Source: Mycoplasma phocoeninasale | GTDB lineage: Bacteria > Bacillota_I > Bacilli_A > Mycoplasmatales > Metamycoplasmataceae | Length of the DNA: 64,000 nucleotides | Assembly: GCF_012934885.1 (NCBI RefSeq) | Contig: NZ_CP051480.1 | Location: 712,010-776,009, forward strand | Direction of reading: 5' to 3' | Shown: one piece after another, positions 42,967-52,530 of the stretch | Layout: the number at the start of each line of letters is the position of its first letter | Position numbering within the stretch: the first letter of the stretch is position 1 | The notes under the pieces: generated by a model | Seen by the model: the letters and a program-made list of their open reading frames with translations, nothing else | The model's database searches: none | What the model was told of the DNA's origin: nothing | Position numbers and translations under genes: made by a program

Positions 42967-44034
42967 TTATTGATAATTATATAAATGATTTTTATTATCT
43001 TTATTAAATGCTATTGTATCAATAGTAAATAATTCTGTTGTAATTGTAAGTTCACTTTGTGCTTTTGAATAATTCTCTAGTATATTCATCAATCCATAAG
43101 CTTCTTCGCTAATTAAAAAATTAGTATTTTCTGTTATGTATCTTTTTGCCTTGTGTTTTTGGTTTAGTGAATTTGTTCAAAACGAAAAGTATTTAAATTT
43201 ATTATTAAAAATAAACAAATTTAGCTTAAAGTTTTTACATTTTTTTTCAATAAAATCATTTAAGAAATTAATAATTGTTGAAAAGAATTCATCGCATATT
43301 AAGAAGATATCTTTTTCGATTTTAGACATTCTTAACTTATGTAGATTGGCAATAGTAGTTAGTACTTCAGATTTACTCAAATTTAGCTTAGAAGAAATTT
43401 GATTTATTAACATATCAAAACCTAGGTCAATAGTTTTTGATCTTAAGATATTTTTATTAACTGATAGCTGAACATCAATTTTATTACTATCTAATTTTAT
43501 AAATACTGCATAATCGCTTTCGTGTTTAGAAAGTAGTGAATAATTTTGAAGCGAATTAAGGTCACTAATTTTTGCAATATTTAATTTGTTAATTTTCATA
43601 ACATCTGCTAAGATTTGAAAAATCTCAATTGGAATATACTTTAGCAAATAAAATAATTTAGCATTATTTTTGGCTATTAATGAATAATCAGTTAAATATA
43701 AACCTTGTTTTTTTAAAAATGAAGCGAAATAGTTGCCCAGGTTAGTAGTTAACCCATCAATATCGTTTATGTTGATGGTAATTGTTTTTTCACTGATAGA
43801 AAGTAGTTGTCCACTTTCAATAAAAATTACAATATCACTTAACTTTCCCTCTATTATTGTTTCAATTTTATGCTTTGTTTGTTCAACAAATTTCATGAGA
43901 TTATTTTTGGTAAATTTAAGAATTTCAAGTTTAGTTTTGTAAATTGGAAAAACGCTGAAGGAAGTCTTTTCAACAACTTCAACTTCAAAACTATTATTAA
44001 GTATTTTATATATAGCAATAATAGTCTTTTTCAT
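42967..44034 (-). CDS. FtsA-like (actin-fold) cell-division protein, degenerate
   Basis: This 355-residue protein sits exactly where MG223 lies in M. genitalium (mraZ-rsmH-MG223-ftsZ). The block from about residue 190 (KLDSNKIDVQLSVNKNILRS, then KTIDLGFDMLINQISSKLN) lines up with the FtsA/PilM phosphate-2 region (DIGxGTTxxxxxxxGxLxxSxxxxxGGxxITxDIxxxL), but the Asp-x-Gly-x-Gly-Thr nucleotide loop is missing. One TGA (43177) is Trp, joining the C-terminal 69 residues to the rest. It starts 1 nt after the rsmH stop. The assignment comes from this alignment and gene position; ATP binding is doubtful. Confidence 0.55.
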
Positions 44035-44035
44035 T

Positions 44036-44941
44036 TTACTCCAATCTTGTTATTATTCTTAATTTTGCGCTGCGCGCTCTTTTATTATTAGTTATTTCAT
44101 CTTCAGATGGAAAAACCGTTTTTTGTTTCCATTTTTTATTAATTTGAATTGGTATTTTCTTTAATACTGGATCGTAGTAGTTTAATTGTTGAAAGTAATT
44201 CTTGACGATTGCATCTTCTTTACTATGAAAAGTAATTATTGCCAGTTTACCATCAACATTTAGAACAGAATCAATTTGTTCAAGTAATGCTTTTAAAGCC
44301 CCAAGTTCATCATTGACTTCAATACGAAGCGCTTGAAAAACTGCTTTAGAGGGATTTTTTTGACGCACAATTTTTGCTGGTAGGACTTTTTTTAGTAAAT
44401 CATTAAGTTCAAAAGTTGTATTAATCGGTCGATTTTCTACAATAGCTTTAGCAATTAGTTTGGCTAACTTTACATCAGCGTTTTTGTATAAGATATCGAC
44501 GATTTTTTCTTCTGAATAGTGATTAATGATGTCACTTGCGCTTAATTTATTATCTAAATCCATGCGCATGTCCAAAACAGTATCTTGTGAATATGAAAAT
44601 CCACGGCTTTTATTATCAAGTTGGGGACTGCTAACGCCTAGGTCAGCTAATATTCCATCAACTTTTTCTATACCCAACTTATTTAATTCTTTTTTTAAGT
44701 AACGAAAGTCACTCTTTACTAAAAAATAATTTGAATTAATATCAGCCAATTTTTTATTACTTTCATTAATTGCTTCAATGTCCTTATCGAAACAGATTAA
44801 TTTTCCAGTATCAAGTTTTTTTAAAATTTCTTTGCTATGTCCAGCCCTGCCTAAAGTCAAATCTACATAGATTCCATGTGGTTTTATATCTAATGAGTTA
44901 ATCACTTCATTTAATAAAACCGGAACATGTTTTTCTATAAT
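44036..44941 (-). CDS. rsmH: 16S rRNA (cytosine-1402-N4)-methyltransferase RsmH (MraW), non-ATG start
   Basis: This 301-residue SAM-dependent methyltransferase modifies C1402 in the decoding centre. Blocks HVPVLLNEVINSLDIKPHG, YVDLTLGRAGHSKEILKKL, GILADLGVSSPQLDNKSRGF, DMRMD and LAIITFHSKEDAIVKNYF are canonical. The conserved N-terminus (EKHVPVLLNEV) lies upstream of any in-frame ATG or GTG; the frame opens only at ATT 44941, with ATA at 44938, just before a TAA. AAGGA lies 5 nt before ATT. The start codon is therefore ATT or ATA. It overlaps mraZ by 4-7 nt. Confidence 0.9.
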   Translation of the reverse strand: MIEKHVPVLLNEVINSLDIKPHGIYVDLTLGRAGHSKEILKKLDTGKLICFDKDIEAINESNKKLADINSNYFLVKSDFRYLKKELNKLGIEKVDGILADLGVSSPQLDNKSRGFSYSQDTVLDMRMDLDNKLSASDIINHYSEEKIVDILYKNADVKLAKLIAKAIVENRPINTTFELNDLLKKVLPAKIVRQKNPSKAVFQALRIEVNDELGALKALLEQIDSVLNVDGKLAIITFHSKEDAIVKNYFQQLNYYDPVLKKIPIQINKKWKQKTVFPSEDEITNNKRARSAKLRIITRLE

Positions 44942-45375
44942 TTAATTCCTTGCTCAAAAAGTTTTTGGGCTAGTTGGTTAACATTATCTTCATCTTCATA
45001 GAATTTTTCTCTTTCGTCATAAACTTCTTTTGCAAAAAGTTCACAACTATTTCCCACTCCTAAAAAGACAACTTCTTTTGTGATAGCGATCTTGTCGCAA
45101 AGATGTTTGGCAATAGTAATACGACCCAGTTTATCGGGCTTAACCAATTCGGTGTTCGCATAAATATACCTGGTCAAGTCACGAATATCTTTATTTAGAC
45201 TATTGTTTTGCTCTAATTTATTTCTTAACTTATCGAATTCATCTTGAGTCCTCAAAGTTAAAGATTGGTCAAAACCGATAGTTACATAAAATTCATAACC
45301 TAATTCCTGTAATAACTTTACTGGAACAACGATTCGATTTTTATCATCAAGTTGACGATAATATTTTCCAAACAT
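44935..45375 (-). CDS. mraZ: Transcriptional regulator MraZ
   Basis: This 146-residue protein has two AbrB-like halves: MFGKYYRQLDDKNRIVVPVK and a second copy around ANTELVKPDKLGRITIAKHL. MraZ binds direct repeats ahead of its own operon and controls the cell-division genes. The start ATG 45375 follows GGAGG by 9 nt; a GTG two codons upstream is an alternative. The end overlaps rsmH. Confidence 0.94.
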   Translation of the reverse strand: MFGKYYRQLDDKNRIVVPVKLLQELGYEFYVTIGFDQSLTLRTQDEFDKLRNKLEQNNSLNKDIRDLTRYIYANTELVKPDKLGRITIAKHLCDKIAITKEVVFLGVGNSCELFAKEVYDEREKFYEDEDNVNQLAQKLFEQGIKL

Positions 45376-45377
45376 TT

Positions 45378-45407
45378 CCACTTCCCTCCACTATCTCCTT
45401 TATTCTA
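45378..45407 (-). promoter_or_regulatory. mraZ promoter and probable MraZ-binding repeats
   Basis: On the minus strand two AGTGG units begin 10 bp apart (CCAC on the plus strand at 45378-45381 and 45388-45391), with an AAAGGA unit a further turn upstream. Repeats of GTGG spaced by one helical turn are the known MraZ box type. An extended -10, TGCTAGAAT, lies at 45410-45402. Confidence 0.5.
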
Positions 45408-45460
45408 GCATAAAAATGCCTTAGTTTTATTTTTTTGTCGTATTTATAGCCATAAATATA

Positions 45461-45466
45461 TATAAT
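45461..45466 (+). promoter_or_regulatory. -10 box of tRNA-Thr(CGU)
   Basis: TATAAT lies 11 nt before the mature tRNA 5' end. Confidence 0.55.
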
Positions 45467-45477
45467 ATAGAAACATT

Positions 45478-45553
45478 GCTAGTTTAGCTTAGTTGGCAGA
45501 GCAACTGATTCGTAATCAGTAGGTCAGAGGTTCAAATCCCCTAACTAGCACCA
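45478..45553 (+). tRNA. tRNA-Thr (anticodon CGU)
   Basis: Acceptor GCTAGTT pairs with AACTAGC and CCA is encoded. The anticodon stem CTGAT/ATCAG encloses TCGTA, giving CGT. Other arms are normal. It has its own -10 box and terminator. Confidence 0.96.
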
Positions 45554-45567
45554 TATATAAAAATACC

Positions 45568-45604
45568 ATCGCGATCTACTAGTTATATGTAGGCGATTTT
45601 TTTT
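45568..45604 (+). terminator. Terminator after tRNA-Thr
   Basis: ATCGC and GCGAT form the outer stem, CTAC and GTAG an inner one, followed by eight Ts. Confidence 0.65.
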
Positions 45605-45662
45605 ATAATTTGCACTTTGAAAAATAAAATAAATTTTTTTTGAAAAAAATAAATTTGTTTGT

Positions 45663-45668
45663 TATAAT
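45663..45668 (+). promoter_or_regulatory. -10 box of the tRNA-Asn-Glu-Val cluster
   Basis: TATAAT lies about 28 nt before the tRNA-Asn 5' end. Confidence 0.5.
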
Positions 45669-45696
45669 TAATGAGCATTTCATTAAAGAAAATGAT

Positions 45697-45771
45697 GCCG
45701 ACTTAGCTCAGCGGTAGAGCAGCTGGCTGTTAACCAGTTGGTCGTTGGTTCAATCCCAATAGTCGGCGCCA
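45697..45771 (+). tRNA. tRNA-Asn (anticodon GUU)
   Basis: Acceptor GCCGACT pairs with AGTCGGC and CCA is encoded. Anticodon stem CTGGC/CCAG-type arm with loop TGTTAAC gives GTT. First gene of a three-tRNA cluster. Confidence 0.96.
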
Positions 45772-45775
45772 TTTT

Positions 45776-45851
45776 GGCCCTATGGTGAAGTGGTTAACAC
45801 ATATGGTTTTCATCCATACATGCGTGGGTTCGAGTCCCGCTAGGGTCACCA
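45776..45851 (+). tRNA. tRNA-Glu (anticodon UUC)
   Basis: Acceptor GGCCCTA pairs with TAGGGTC (one G-T) and CCA is encoded. Stem ATGGT/ATCCAT region with TTTTCAT loop gives TTC. T-loop GGGTTCGAGTCCC is canonical. Confidence 0.96.
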
Positions 45852-45853
45852 TT

Positions 45854-45929
45854 GGAGAATTAGCTCAGTTGGGAGAGCATTGCCCTTACAAGGCAAGGGT
45901 CGTGGGTTCGAGCCCCTCATTCTCCACCA
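45854..45929 (+). tRNA. tRNA-Val (anticodon UAC)
   Basis: Acceptor GGAGAAT pairs with ATTCTCC and CCA is encoded. Anticodon stem TTGCC/GGCAA with loop CTTACAA gives TAC. Last tRNA of the cluster before a terminator. Confidence 0.96.
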
Positions 45930-45949
45930 TTTGTTGTGAAATACACCAA

Positions 45950-45975
45950 AAACACCGAAAACGGTGTTTTTTTAT
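45950..45975 (+). terminator. Terminator of the tRNA cluster
   Basis: The perfect 8-bp stem AAACACCG / CGGTGTTT with an AAAA loop is followed by Ts. Confidence 0.8.
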
Positions 45976-45999
45976 TTAAAAAAGTCCACATTAGAACTT

Positions 46000-46881
46000 T
46001 TAATCATTATCAATTTTGGCTTTATTAGCTGATCCAAATTCAAAAAACTTCTCTTTGAGAACTTTTCTTATGGCTTGCATGCCATAATTTGCAATTTTTC
46101 TAGGATCATAGTTTTTATTTTCATCGATTTTCTTACTTAGCACAAATTCCTTAATAGCTTCAGCATTGGCAATTTGCAATTCAGTGTTAATGTTAATTTT
46201 CGCTATGCCCAAACTAATAGATTTTTTTACTTGGTCTTTAGGAATTCCACTTCCGCCATGTAAAACCAGTGGAATTTTACAAGCTTGATTAATTTTGTCT
46301 AATAGCTCAAAATTTAAGCTTTTCCACTCTAATGGATATTTGCCATGAATATTATTAATGCCAACGGCTAGCGCATCAATGCCTAGGTCTTTCATTTTAA
46401 TAGCTTCATTAATATCTGAAACTAATTCTCCACTTGAAATTACACCATCTTCTTCACCACCGATTGTACCAATTTCGGCCTCAACTGAAGCATTTTTAGC
46501 ATTTGCTAATTTGACTAAGGCCTTGGTATTTTCATAATTTTTTGAAAAGGGTTCATGACTACCATCATACATAATTGAACTAAAGTTAGCATTTAAGGCT
46601 TTTATGCAATCTTCATAGTTACCATGATCTAAATGTAAGGCAACTTCGGTACTAATATTTAGATCTTTAATCATGGTTTTAACTAAATTGCTAACAACAT
46701 TGTAACCCCCAAAGTACTTAACTGCACCAACGGAAGCACTAATAATAATTGGCGCTTTTAGTTCATCAGCAACTTCGAGAGCATTTTTAGTCCATTCTAA
46801 ATTATTAATATTAATATGGGAAACAGCATATTTTTCACGATAAGCTTTTGCCAACATGTGTTTGATGTTTACTAATTTCAT
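46000..46881 (-). CDS. fba: Fructose-bisphosphate aldolase, class II
   Basis: This 293-residue zinc aldolase splits fructose-1,6-bisphosphate in glycolysis. The catalytic and metal residues lie in VALHLDHGNYEDCIKAL, SSIMYDGSHEPF, EAEIGTIGGEEDGV, NIHGKYPL and PLVLHGGSGIPKDQV. No TGA occurs in the gene; Trp is encoded by TGG (LEWTKN, EWKSLN). It is preceded by a short AT-rich promoter region and reads toward the tRNA cluster. Confidence 0.96.
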   Translation of the reverse strand: MKLVNIKHMLAKAYREKYAVSHININNLEWTKNALEVADELKAPIIISASVGAVKYFGGYNVVSNLVKTMIKDLNISTEVALHLDHGNYEDCIKALNANFSSIMYDGSHEPFSKNYENTKALVKLANAKNASVEAEIGTIGGEEDGVISSGELVSDINEAIKMKDLGIDALAVGINNIHGKYPLEWKSLNFELLDKINQACKIPLVLHGGSGIPKDQVKKSISLGIAKININTELQIANAEAIKEFVLSKKIDENKNYDPRKIANYGMQAIRKVLKEKFFEFGSANKAKIDND

Positions 46882-46991
46882 TGTTTTCTATTATCCTTCC
46901 AGTATTATTTTAATTATTATTAGTTAAAAAAGTGTAATAAAAATTAAATTGCCCTCGACAATTTAATTTTAAATGTTTTGTTCTCTTAATT

Positions 46992-48485
46992 TTATTTTCT
47001 AATTTCGAAATCTATATATACTAAAGTGTGGTCGCTTATTTTGCTACGAATAAATGCAAAATCACTGGTTTTTTTGCCTTGTTTATTTAACTGAAGATTT
47101 GGCTTTAGATTTAAGATGATATCTCTATTCCAAATTCCATTTTTAAAACCATTAACAATGTCGGCCTTAAATGAAACTTGACGATATCTTTCATCTTTAT
47201 AATTTGTTTTTTCATATTCATTGATGATATTTAACCCATTATTTTCTTTAAATAGCAATTTATCGTATGCGTTTGCATATCCTGGTCTTTCGGGTTTTGC
47301 AGGTTTGTTCTTAGATTTTCTAGGCAACCCATTTAATGATGTTTCATAAAATTCATATACTTGGTCATCTATGGCTTCTTTATTTTTGTGTATAGACATT
47401 TGGCCATAGTAATTTTGAATATTATTGCTAGTAAAGTCCTGTGAACTGAATAAATGATTATTTTCAGTTGCTATATTTGTATCTCCTCCAAAAATAATAG
47501 AAGCATTGTTTGATAGTTGCTCATAATATTTGAAAGCATTCGGTATTTCTAAGGCTTCCGCAACTTCTTGAGCTCCTTGCCCTAAATATGTTTTATCAGC
47601 CTTTTCACCATTTTCCTCTTTATAGGCAGGACTATCTAGATGAGCAAATATAGAAACAAATGGTTTATTTCCTTCAATAGTTTCGAAATATGCAGCAAAT
47701 AAAGGCCTTTTGTATGAAGTGTTTTTAAAAGTTTGAGTAGTTCCATAAGATTCTATACTTTTACCAGTCGAAAAATTCTTTTCTCTAATTTTTTTTGAAT
47801 TATAAATAATAGCTATTTGTTCCCTTGTGGCATTTGAACTTTTTGGATTAGCATCTTTATCTGATTGTACTAAAAATTTATAATCTCTATCACTACTAAT
47901 TTTATTTAATGCATCTACTATATTTTTAACAGTTTCACCTTTTTTATAGTTTATTTCGGTTAAACCAACAACATCTAACTTACTCTTATAAATTAATTCA
48001 GATATAGCCCTTACTTTAGGGCCATTCTTATCGCTTGATTCTCCCCCTCCATAATTCAAAATATTTCAATGTCCAACTCTAATTAAATTTTTGGGTTTAT
48101 AGAACATTCTTTCGATAGCATCGGTAATCTCTAATGCTGGTTTTTTAGGTTTTTGTGTATTTCCAGAATCGTCTTTTGATGATGGACCATTATCTGTGTT
48201 CTCATTGCCATTATCATCCGCATTCGGATTATTATTAGTATTATTTTCAGATGATGAACCGCTATTTTGGCTATTTTTATTACCAGAATTTTTTGGATCT
48301 TTTTCATCTATTTTTCCATTTTGATTGTTGCTTTGGTTGCCTTGCCCGCTACCATTTTGCTTGGCCACAGTGTCATTTGATTTACGATTTTTTAAATATT
48401 GATATCCGTAATAACCACCAACCCCTATTCCGGCGATTGCTCCTAAGACAAGTATAGTTGTAAACAATTTTCCTATTTTACCCAT
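46992..48485 (-). CDS. Membrane-anchored nuclease of the endonuclease/exonuclease/phosphatase family (MnuA-like)
   Basis: This 497-residue protein has an N-terminal membrane anchor (residues 6-30, LFTTILVLGAIAGIGVGGYY), a low-complexity Asn/Ser/Gly/Asp linker (about 35-115) and an EEP-fold nuclease domain. Its active-site blocks are VGHWNILNYGG, VVGLTEINYK, SIIFGGDTNI and ISDHTLVYIDF, giving the Asn, Glu, Asp-x-Asn and Asp-His residues. TGA 48063 (in GHWN) is Trp and joins the two halves. In other mycoplasmas such surface nucleases digest host DNA for nucleotide supply and degrade neutrophil traps. Confidence 0.88.
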
Positions 48486-48613
48486 ATTTTTTCTCCATTC
48501 TTAAATGTCATCATAAGTGTAATTATAGTATTTTAAATAAAATTTTTGGTTTTTGAAAATACAAAAATGCAAAAATACAAATATTTTGCAAAATTAAATT
48601 ATTTTTTTATTAA

Positions 48614-49786
48614 TTATTTTTTTAATGCTAATTTTGGATAGTAAGTAGTTGCAAGTGAAATATTGAATAATTTAAGTGAGATTGAAAAGGCTGTTAAATA
48701 AAGAGAAACAAGCGTTATATAAACTCAGTTTGACCGTGCTGAAAGCAAAGCTTCTTTTAGAATTGTTCCAATATTCAAATTATTTTCATTAGTAATTAAA
48801 TCAAGAAATGCTAGTGAAGAGATAATTAGGATGTTAATTGCTAAACGATCCACAACTAAAATTAGCATAGTTGGTAGTATTGCCTTAAATAGGTGCCGGT
48901 AAGTAATTTGAAATTTATTAAGGCCGACAACAATTGCTGCCGAAATGTATTCTCTTTTTATTAATACTGATATTTCATTTTTAGCAATTTCATAATAAGA
49001 AATTCATGAAATTAAGACAAATGCTAATAGAATTCAATACCATTGCGTTCCCAAAAAGATACATAAAATGAAAATTCATATTAATTCAGGAATCGATCCT
49101 AGCACCGAAGCTACTTTATCAATTAAATTAGCATATCATTTACTTCTATTAAAGGCATAAACTGCTGCTAGTGAAAAGCCGATAAAAATATTAATGGCTA
49201 TTGCTAAAATAATTGTTGTCAAAGTGATTAGAATCGATACATTGATTCTTGCATATAAATCAACACCGTTTTGATTTGTTCCCAAAATTGTATAAGGCAA
49301 TGAAATTTTTGCATCAGTATTTAGATTAATCGCTTTTATTAAATCATATGGATTATACACTAGTGTAATGATATCGGTGTTAACAGTGATATCGCCACCC
49401 GAGTCTAGCGCGGAATCAAAAATGATTTGAAATTGTGGACTTTCATTAACTTGAAACGCGCGGTTAGCTTCTAATTTAGCAATTTCACGAATAAAATCAA
49501 CCTGAGGTCCTCTTTCAAAATTATGAACTACTAGTTGGTTAATTGATGGAAGATTATTTACAAAATTAGAATTAGAATCGATTGATTTAGCGGGAGAATT
49601 TTTAATGAAGAAAAGCGCAATTAAACTTGCTAAAACAACAATCACTAAAATAACTATGCTGGCAATATTAGCCTTTTTTTGGAAAAACCGCTTCCAAAAT
49701 TGTTGTTTTTGACTTTGGTGAACTGCATAAGTTTTAATTACCGGCTTTTTAGATGCTAACTGAAATAAATGATTATTTGCTTGCAT
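48614..49786 (-). CDS. ABC transporter permease, OppC type
   Basis: This 390-residue membrane protein has a first helix at about residues 42-64 (ASIVILVIVVLASLIALFF), a large extracytoplasmic domain (about 65-180), then five helices carrying the permease signature, here EYISAAIVVGLNKFQITYRHLFKAILP (an EAAxxxG-type loop with the Glu retained). TGA 49136 and others are Trp. It overlaps the OppB gene by 14 nt. The OppC assignment is by pairing, topology and LGTNQNGVDLYARI, which matches the OppC LGTDxxGRDxxxR block. No ATPase gene follows. Confidence 0.8.
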
Positions 49787-50741
49787 GTTGTTTAATTCCT
49801 TTCTTGAAGAAAAATGCTAATTTTCCTTCATTTTTTTGTAAAGGATTTAAAACATTTAAAATTACTTGGTTAATTGCTTTGAAAATAATTAAGGCAAAGA
49901 AACTAAAAGTAAAATAAAACATTATCAAATTAACTTCACCCTTAGTAAAGGCATATGATATAAATACACTTTGTCCAGGAATTGAAAAAATTCTTTCAAT
50001 GACTAGTGAACTTGAAAACAAAAGAATATAGAAAGGAACAATTGCTTGTAATTCTCCAATTATTAGATTTTTAAAAATTTGCCATTTAAATAATTTTCAG
50101 CGGCTGCTGCCTAGTGAAATTGCAAATTCATAGTAATTTGACTGCATAACATTTTTTGTTATTTTTCTTGAACGAGCATGAAAAAGACTAATTGATCCAA
50201 AAGCACTAATAATTGCCGGAACTAGCAATGAAAGTAGTAAATATTTGCCATCATTAATAAACTGTGAAGGATAGCCTAAAAAAGTTGAAGTTCCCAGAGC
50301 AATAATTGCCAAGACTATGAGTGGAATTGTAGCAATGACTGCCACAATTAAATTAATAATAAAGTCAGCACTCTTATTATATTTGTAAGCACTTCAAATA
50401 CCTAAAGCGTTGCCAGTGATAAAACCAATTATAAAGGTTAGGATTGTAAATAAAATGGTTCATCTAAATTGTGATAAATATAAACTAAAAATACTTTGAT
50501 TAATACTATTTAGTTCTCGTGAGAAAATCTGTCCTGCTCTAAATGAAAATAAATTACCTAAAAAACTTAGATATCTTTTTCACAAATTACTTTCTATCTG
50601 ACTACTAACAGCAATATTTTTTTTAATTTGTGGCTCAATTAATAAATTTATTGCAAAAAACACTAGTGAAATAATTACTAATAATATAAAAAAATAAATA
50701 GCTATTTTTTTGACAATAATAAGAGAGCTATTATTTTTCAT
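49773..50741 (-). CDS. ABC transporter permease, OppB type
   Basis: This 322-residue membrane protein has about six helices. SNYYEFAISLGSSRWKLFKW corresponds to the coupling-loop EAA motif, and VIERIFSIPGQSVFISYAFTKGE to the OppB/DppB C-terminal signature (ExxFxxPGxG). It begins 16 nt after the lipoprotein gene and overlaps OppC by 14 nt. The substrate (peptide, nickel or other) cannot be read from sequence. Confidence 0.8.
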
Positions 50742-50757
50742 TATAGTCCTACTAAAA

Positions 50758-51522
50758 TTATGATTTTTGTAGTCCAGTAATCACAAAGTGAGTAGGTGAT
50801 GGAGTGGTATTTTCAGGAGATGATTTTTTATAGATAAGAACTTTTTCAAAATGTAGTTGACCAGAATCGCCAACTTCTTCAACATCACTTTCATCAAATT
50901 TAAACTGAGTTTCTTGGTCATTTTTATCAAGTTTTTCGACATTAACATACATTTTTAAGGCTTCAATTAGTTGTTCGAAACCTTGCTTTTGAGCATCAAG
51001 AATGGTTTTTTTAACTTGGTCAATTGGTGCCTCGACTTTTGATTTGGTTTCTAATTTTCAGTTTCCAAAGGTATAACTATCTTCAATGGCCTCGATTTTA
51101 AAACCTTTGATTTCAAATCTAGAAGTTTTAACTTCACCTTTAACATCACGGTCGATGTCCAAGTGAATTAAACCTTCATCTTCATGTGGGTGAGTTGATT
51201 TATTAACTGAAAATTTTGCGCCATCTGGAATTTCATCAGTTTCTGCATAAGGAATACCATATTTTTTAAATATTGCTTTAACTTCATTCCAATCTTTTGC
51301 ATTTTTAAATGCATCCGAAACTTCTCCAGCATCAGTTTCTGTTTGATTTTCCGCTATCTTATATATTTTAATTCCTAATGCTCTTTCAAAGAATTCTTCC
51401 ACAAGCTGTGATGATCCACCGGTACCGGGTTTTTTATCAGTACATGAAGCAGCTATTATAGGCAAGACAAAAAGTGAACTCAATGAACCTAACGATATAG
51501 CCAATTTAGTAATTTTTTTCAT
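50758..51522 (-). CDS. Lipoprotein ahead of the oppB/oppC pair
   Basis: This 254-residue secreted lipoprotein has the signal peptide MKKITKLAISLGSLSSLFVL and a lipobox ending IIAAS-Cys27. The mature part is acidic and repeats a pattern of short strands and helices; it is not a full OppA (which would be 600-1000 residues), though its position matches an extracytoplasmic substrate-binding protein. TGA 51055 is Trp. A good AAAGGAGAAAA site precedes ATG. It may be a truncated or replaced binding protein or an unrelated surface antigen. Confidence 0.75.
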
Positions 51523-52141
51523 TTTTTTCTCCTTTTTATTTTTAACATAAATAATTATATATTAGTTTAATAAAAAATGTAAAATTATTTATTAGCTATA
51601 ATTATTATCTTTAAAATTTTCATTTTTCATATGCAAGAAAATCTTTATTCTTGTACATAAATTATTTGACTTTATTTAAGCAAAGATTAGCTAAAAATTT
51701 TAATGATTAATTATTATTTAAACTTCGGAATTCTTTTACTATAAATCTAGCAACCAAAGCGTTTTTTTGACTAATGGAAATTTAAATTAAAAATAAAATT
51801 GGGCAAAAACTGCGCCACTTAAAAAATTATGCATACTTAATTTTTTTCATAAATTAAGTATTATTTTTATATATATACAAAAAAATGTCAAAAAAATGGT
51901 ATTTTTCTTATTATAATAGCAAAATTTTCGCAAATGTGACAAAAAAATAATTAAGTGAATTAAAATTGAAATATAAGCAAAAAATGTCTTAATTTAGGTA
52001 ATTTTTGTAATGAAATATTTTCCTTTTTATAAAAAAAATTGTTTATACAAAACATTCTTTTAGTAAATTTGATGATTATTTTCTAATTATCATGCGAAGA
52101 GCAATATTTTGCTTGTTGCTATTTTATGTAAAAATATATAC
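51523..52141. other. Long AT-rich intergenic region
   Basis: About 620 nt with no supportable gene on either strand. It contains a hairpin at 51834-51860 (TACTTAATTT / AAATTAAGTA, 7-nt loop, followed by T-rich sequence) that is terminator-like but has no plus-strand gene before it. The lipoprotein promoter must lie at its left end. Confidence 0.5.
51834..51860 (+). terminator. Orphan terminator-like hairpin
   Basis: A perfect 10-bp stem (TACTTAATTT / AAATTAAGTA) followed by TTATTTTTATAT. No transcription unit ends here now, so it may be the remnant of a lost gene. Confidence 0.35.
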
Positions 52142-52147
52142 TATAAT
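52142..52147 (+). promoter_or_regulatory. -10 box of the RHH gene (leaderless-type)
   Basis: TATAAT is 8 nt upstream of ATG 52156; no ribosome-binding site lies between. Confidence 0.5.
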
Positions 52148-52155
52148 ATTATGAT

Positions 52156-52320
52156 ATGAAAAAAGAAATATTTGATATTAAAGAAAAGAAAGATCTAACC
52201 GTATCAGTTCACTACACTATCAAATCATCGCTAGTAAAAAAAGTTAAGGAAATTGCCAAAGAAAAGAATATAAGTGATAGTAAAGTGGTAAATACAATAT
52301 TGGAGGAATTTTTTAAATAA
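52156..52320 (+). CDS. Small ribbon-helix-helix DNA-binding protein
   Basis: This 54-residue protein has the RHH plan of CopG/Arc-type regulators: a beta strand (LTVSVHYTI), helix 1 (KSSLVKKVKEIAKEKN), the turn NIS and helix 2 (DSKVVNTILEEFFK). Such proteins act as dimeric repressors in plasmids, mobile elements and toxin-antitoxin operons. No toxin-like partner is adjacent. It marks the left edge of the accessory region. The short length makes it easy to overlook. Confidence 0.65.
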   Translation: MKKEIFDIKEKKDLTVSVHYTIKSSLVKKVKEIAKEKNISDSKVVNTILEEFFK

Positions 52321-52530
52321 AAATGAATTATTCTATTTATTATTCTATAATTTTATGCTATAATTATAATAGTAATTTTAAGAATGACAATAAATTATGA
52401 CACACAGAGATTAGAGAAATTATTTAAACAGATACAATGTTTAACAAGTTATAAAATTAAATTATTAGAGGTTTAAATTTTAACTGAAACAATTGAAACA
52501 ACTAAACCATCAGTTCCAACTTTTAGTTAA

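Noticed and set aside
45782..45979. Plus-strand frame of 65 codons
   Set aside because: It runs through the tRNA-Glu and tRNA-Val genes and is a by-product of their sequence.
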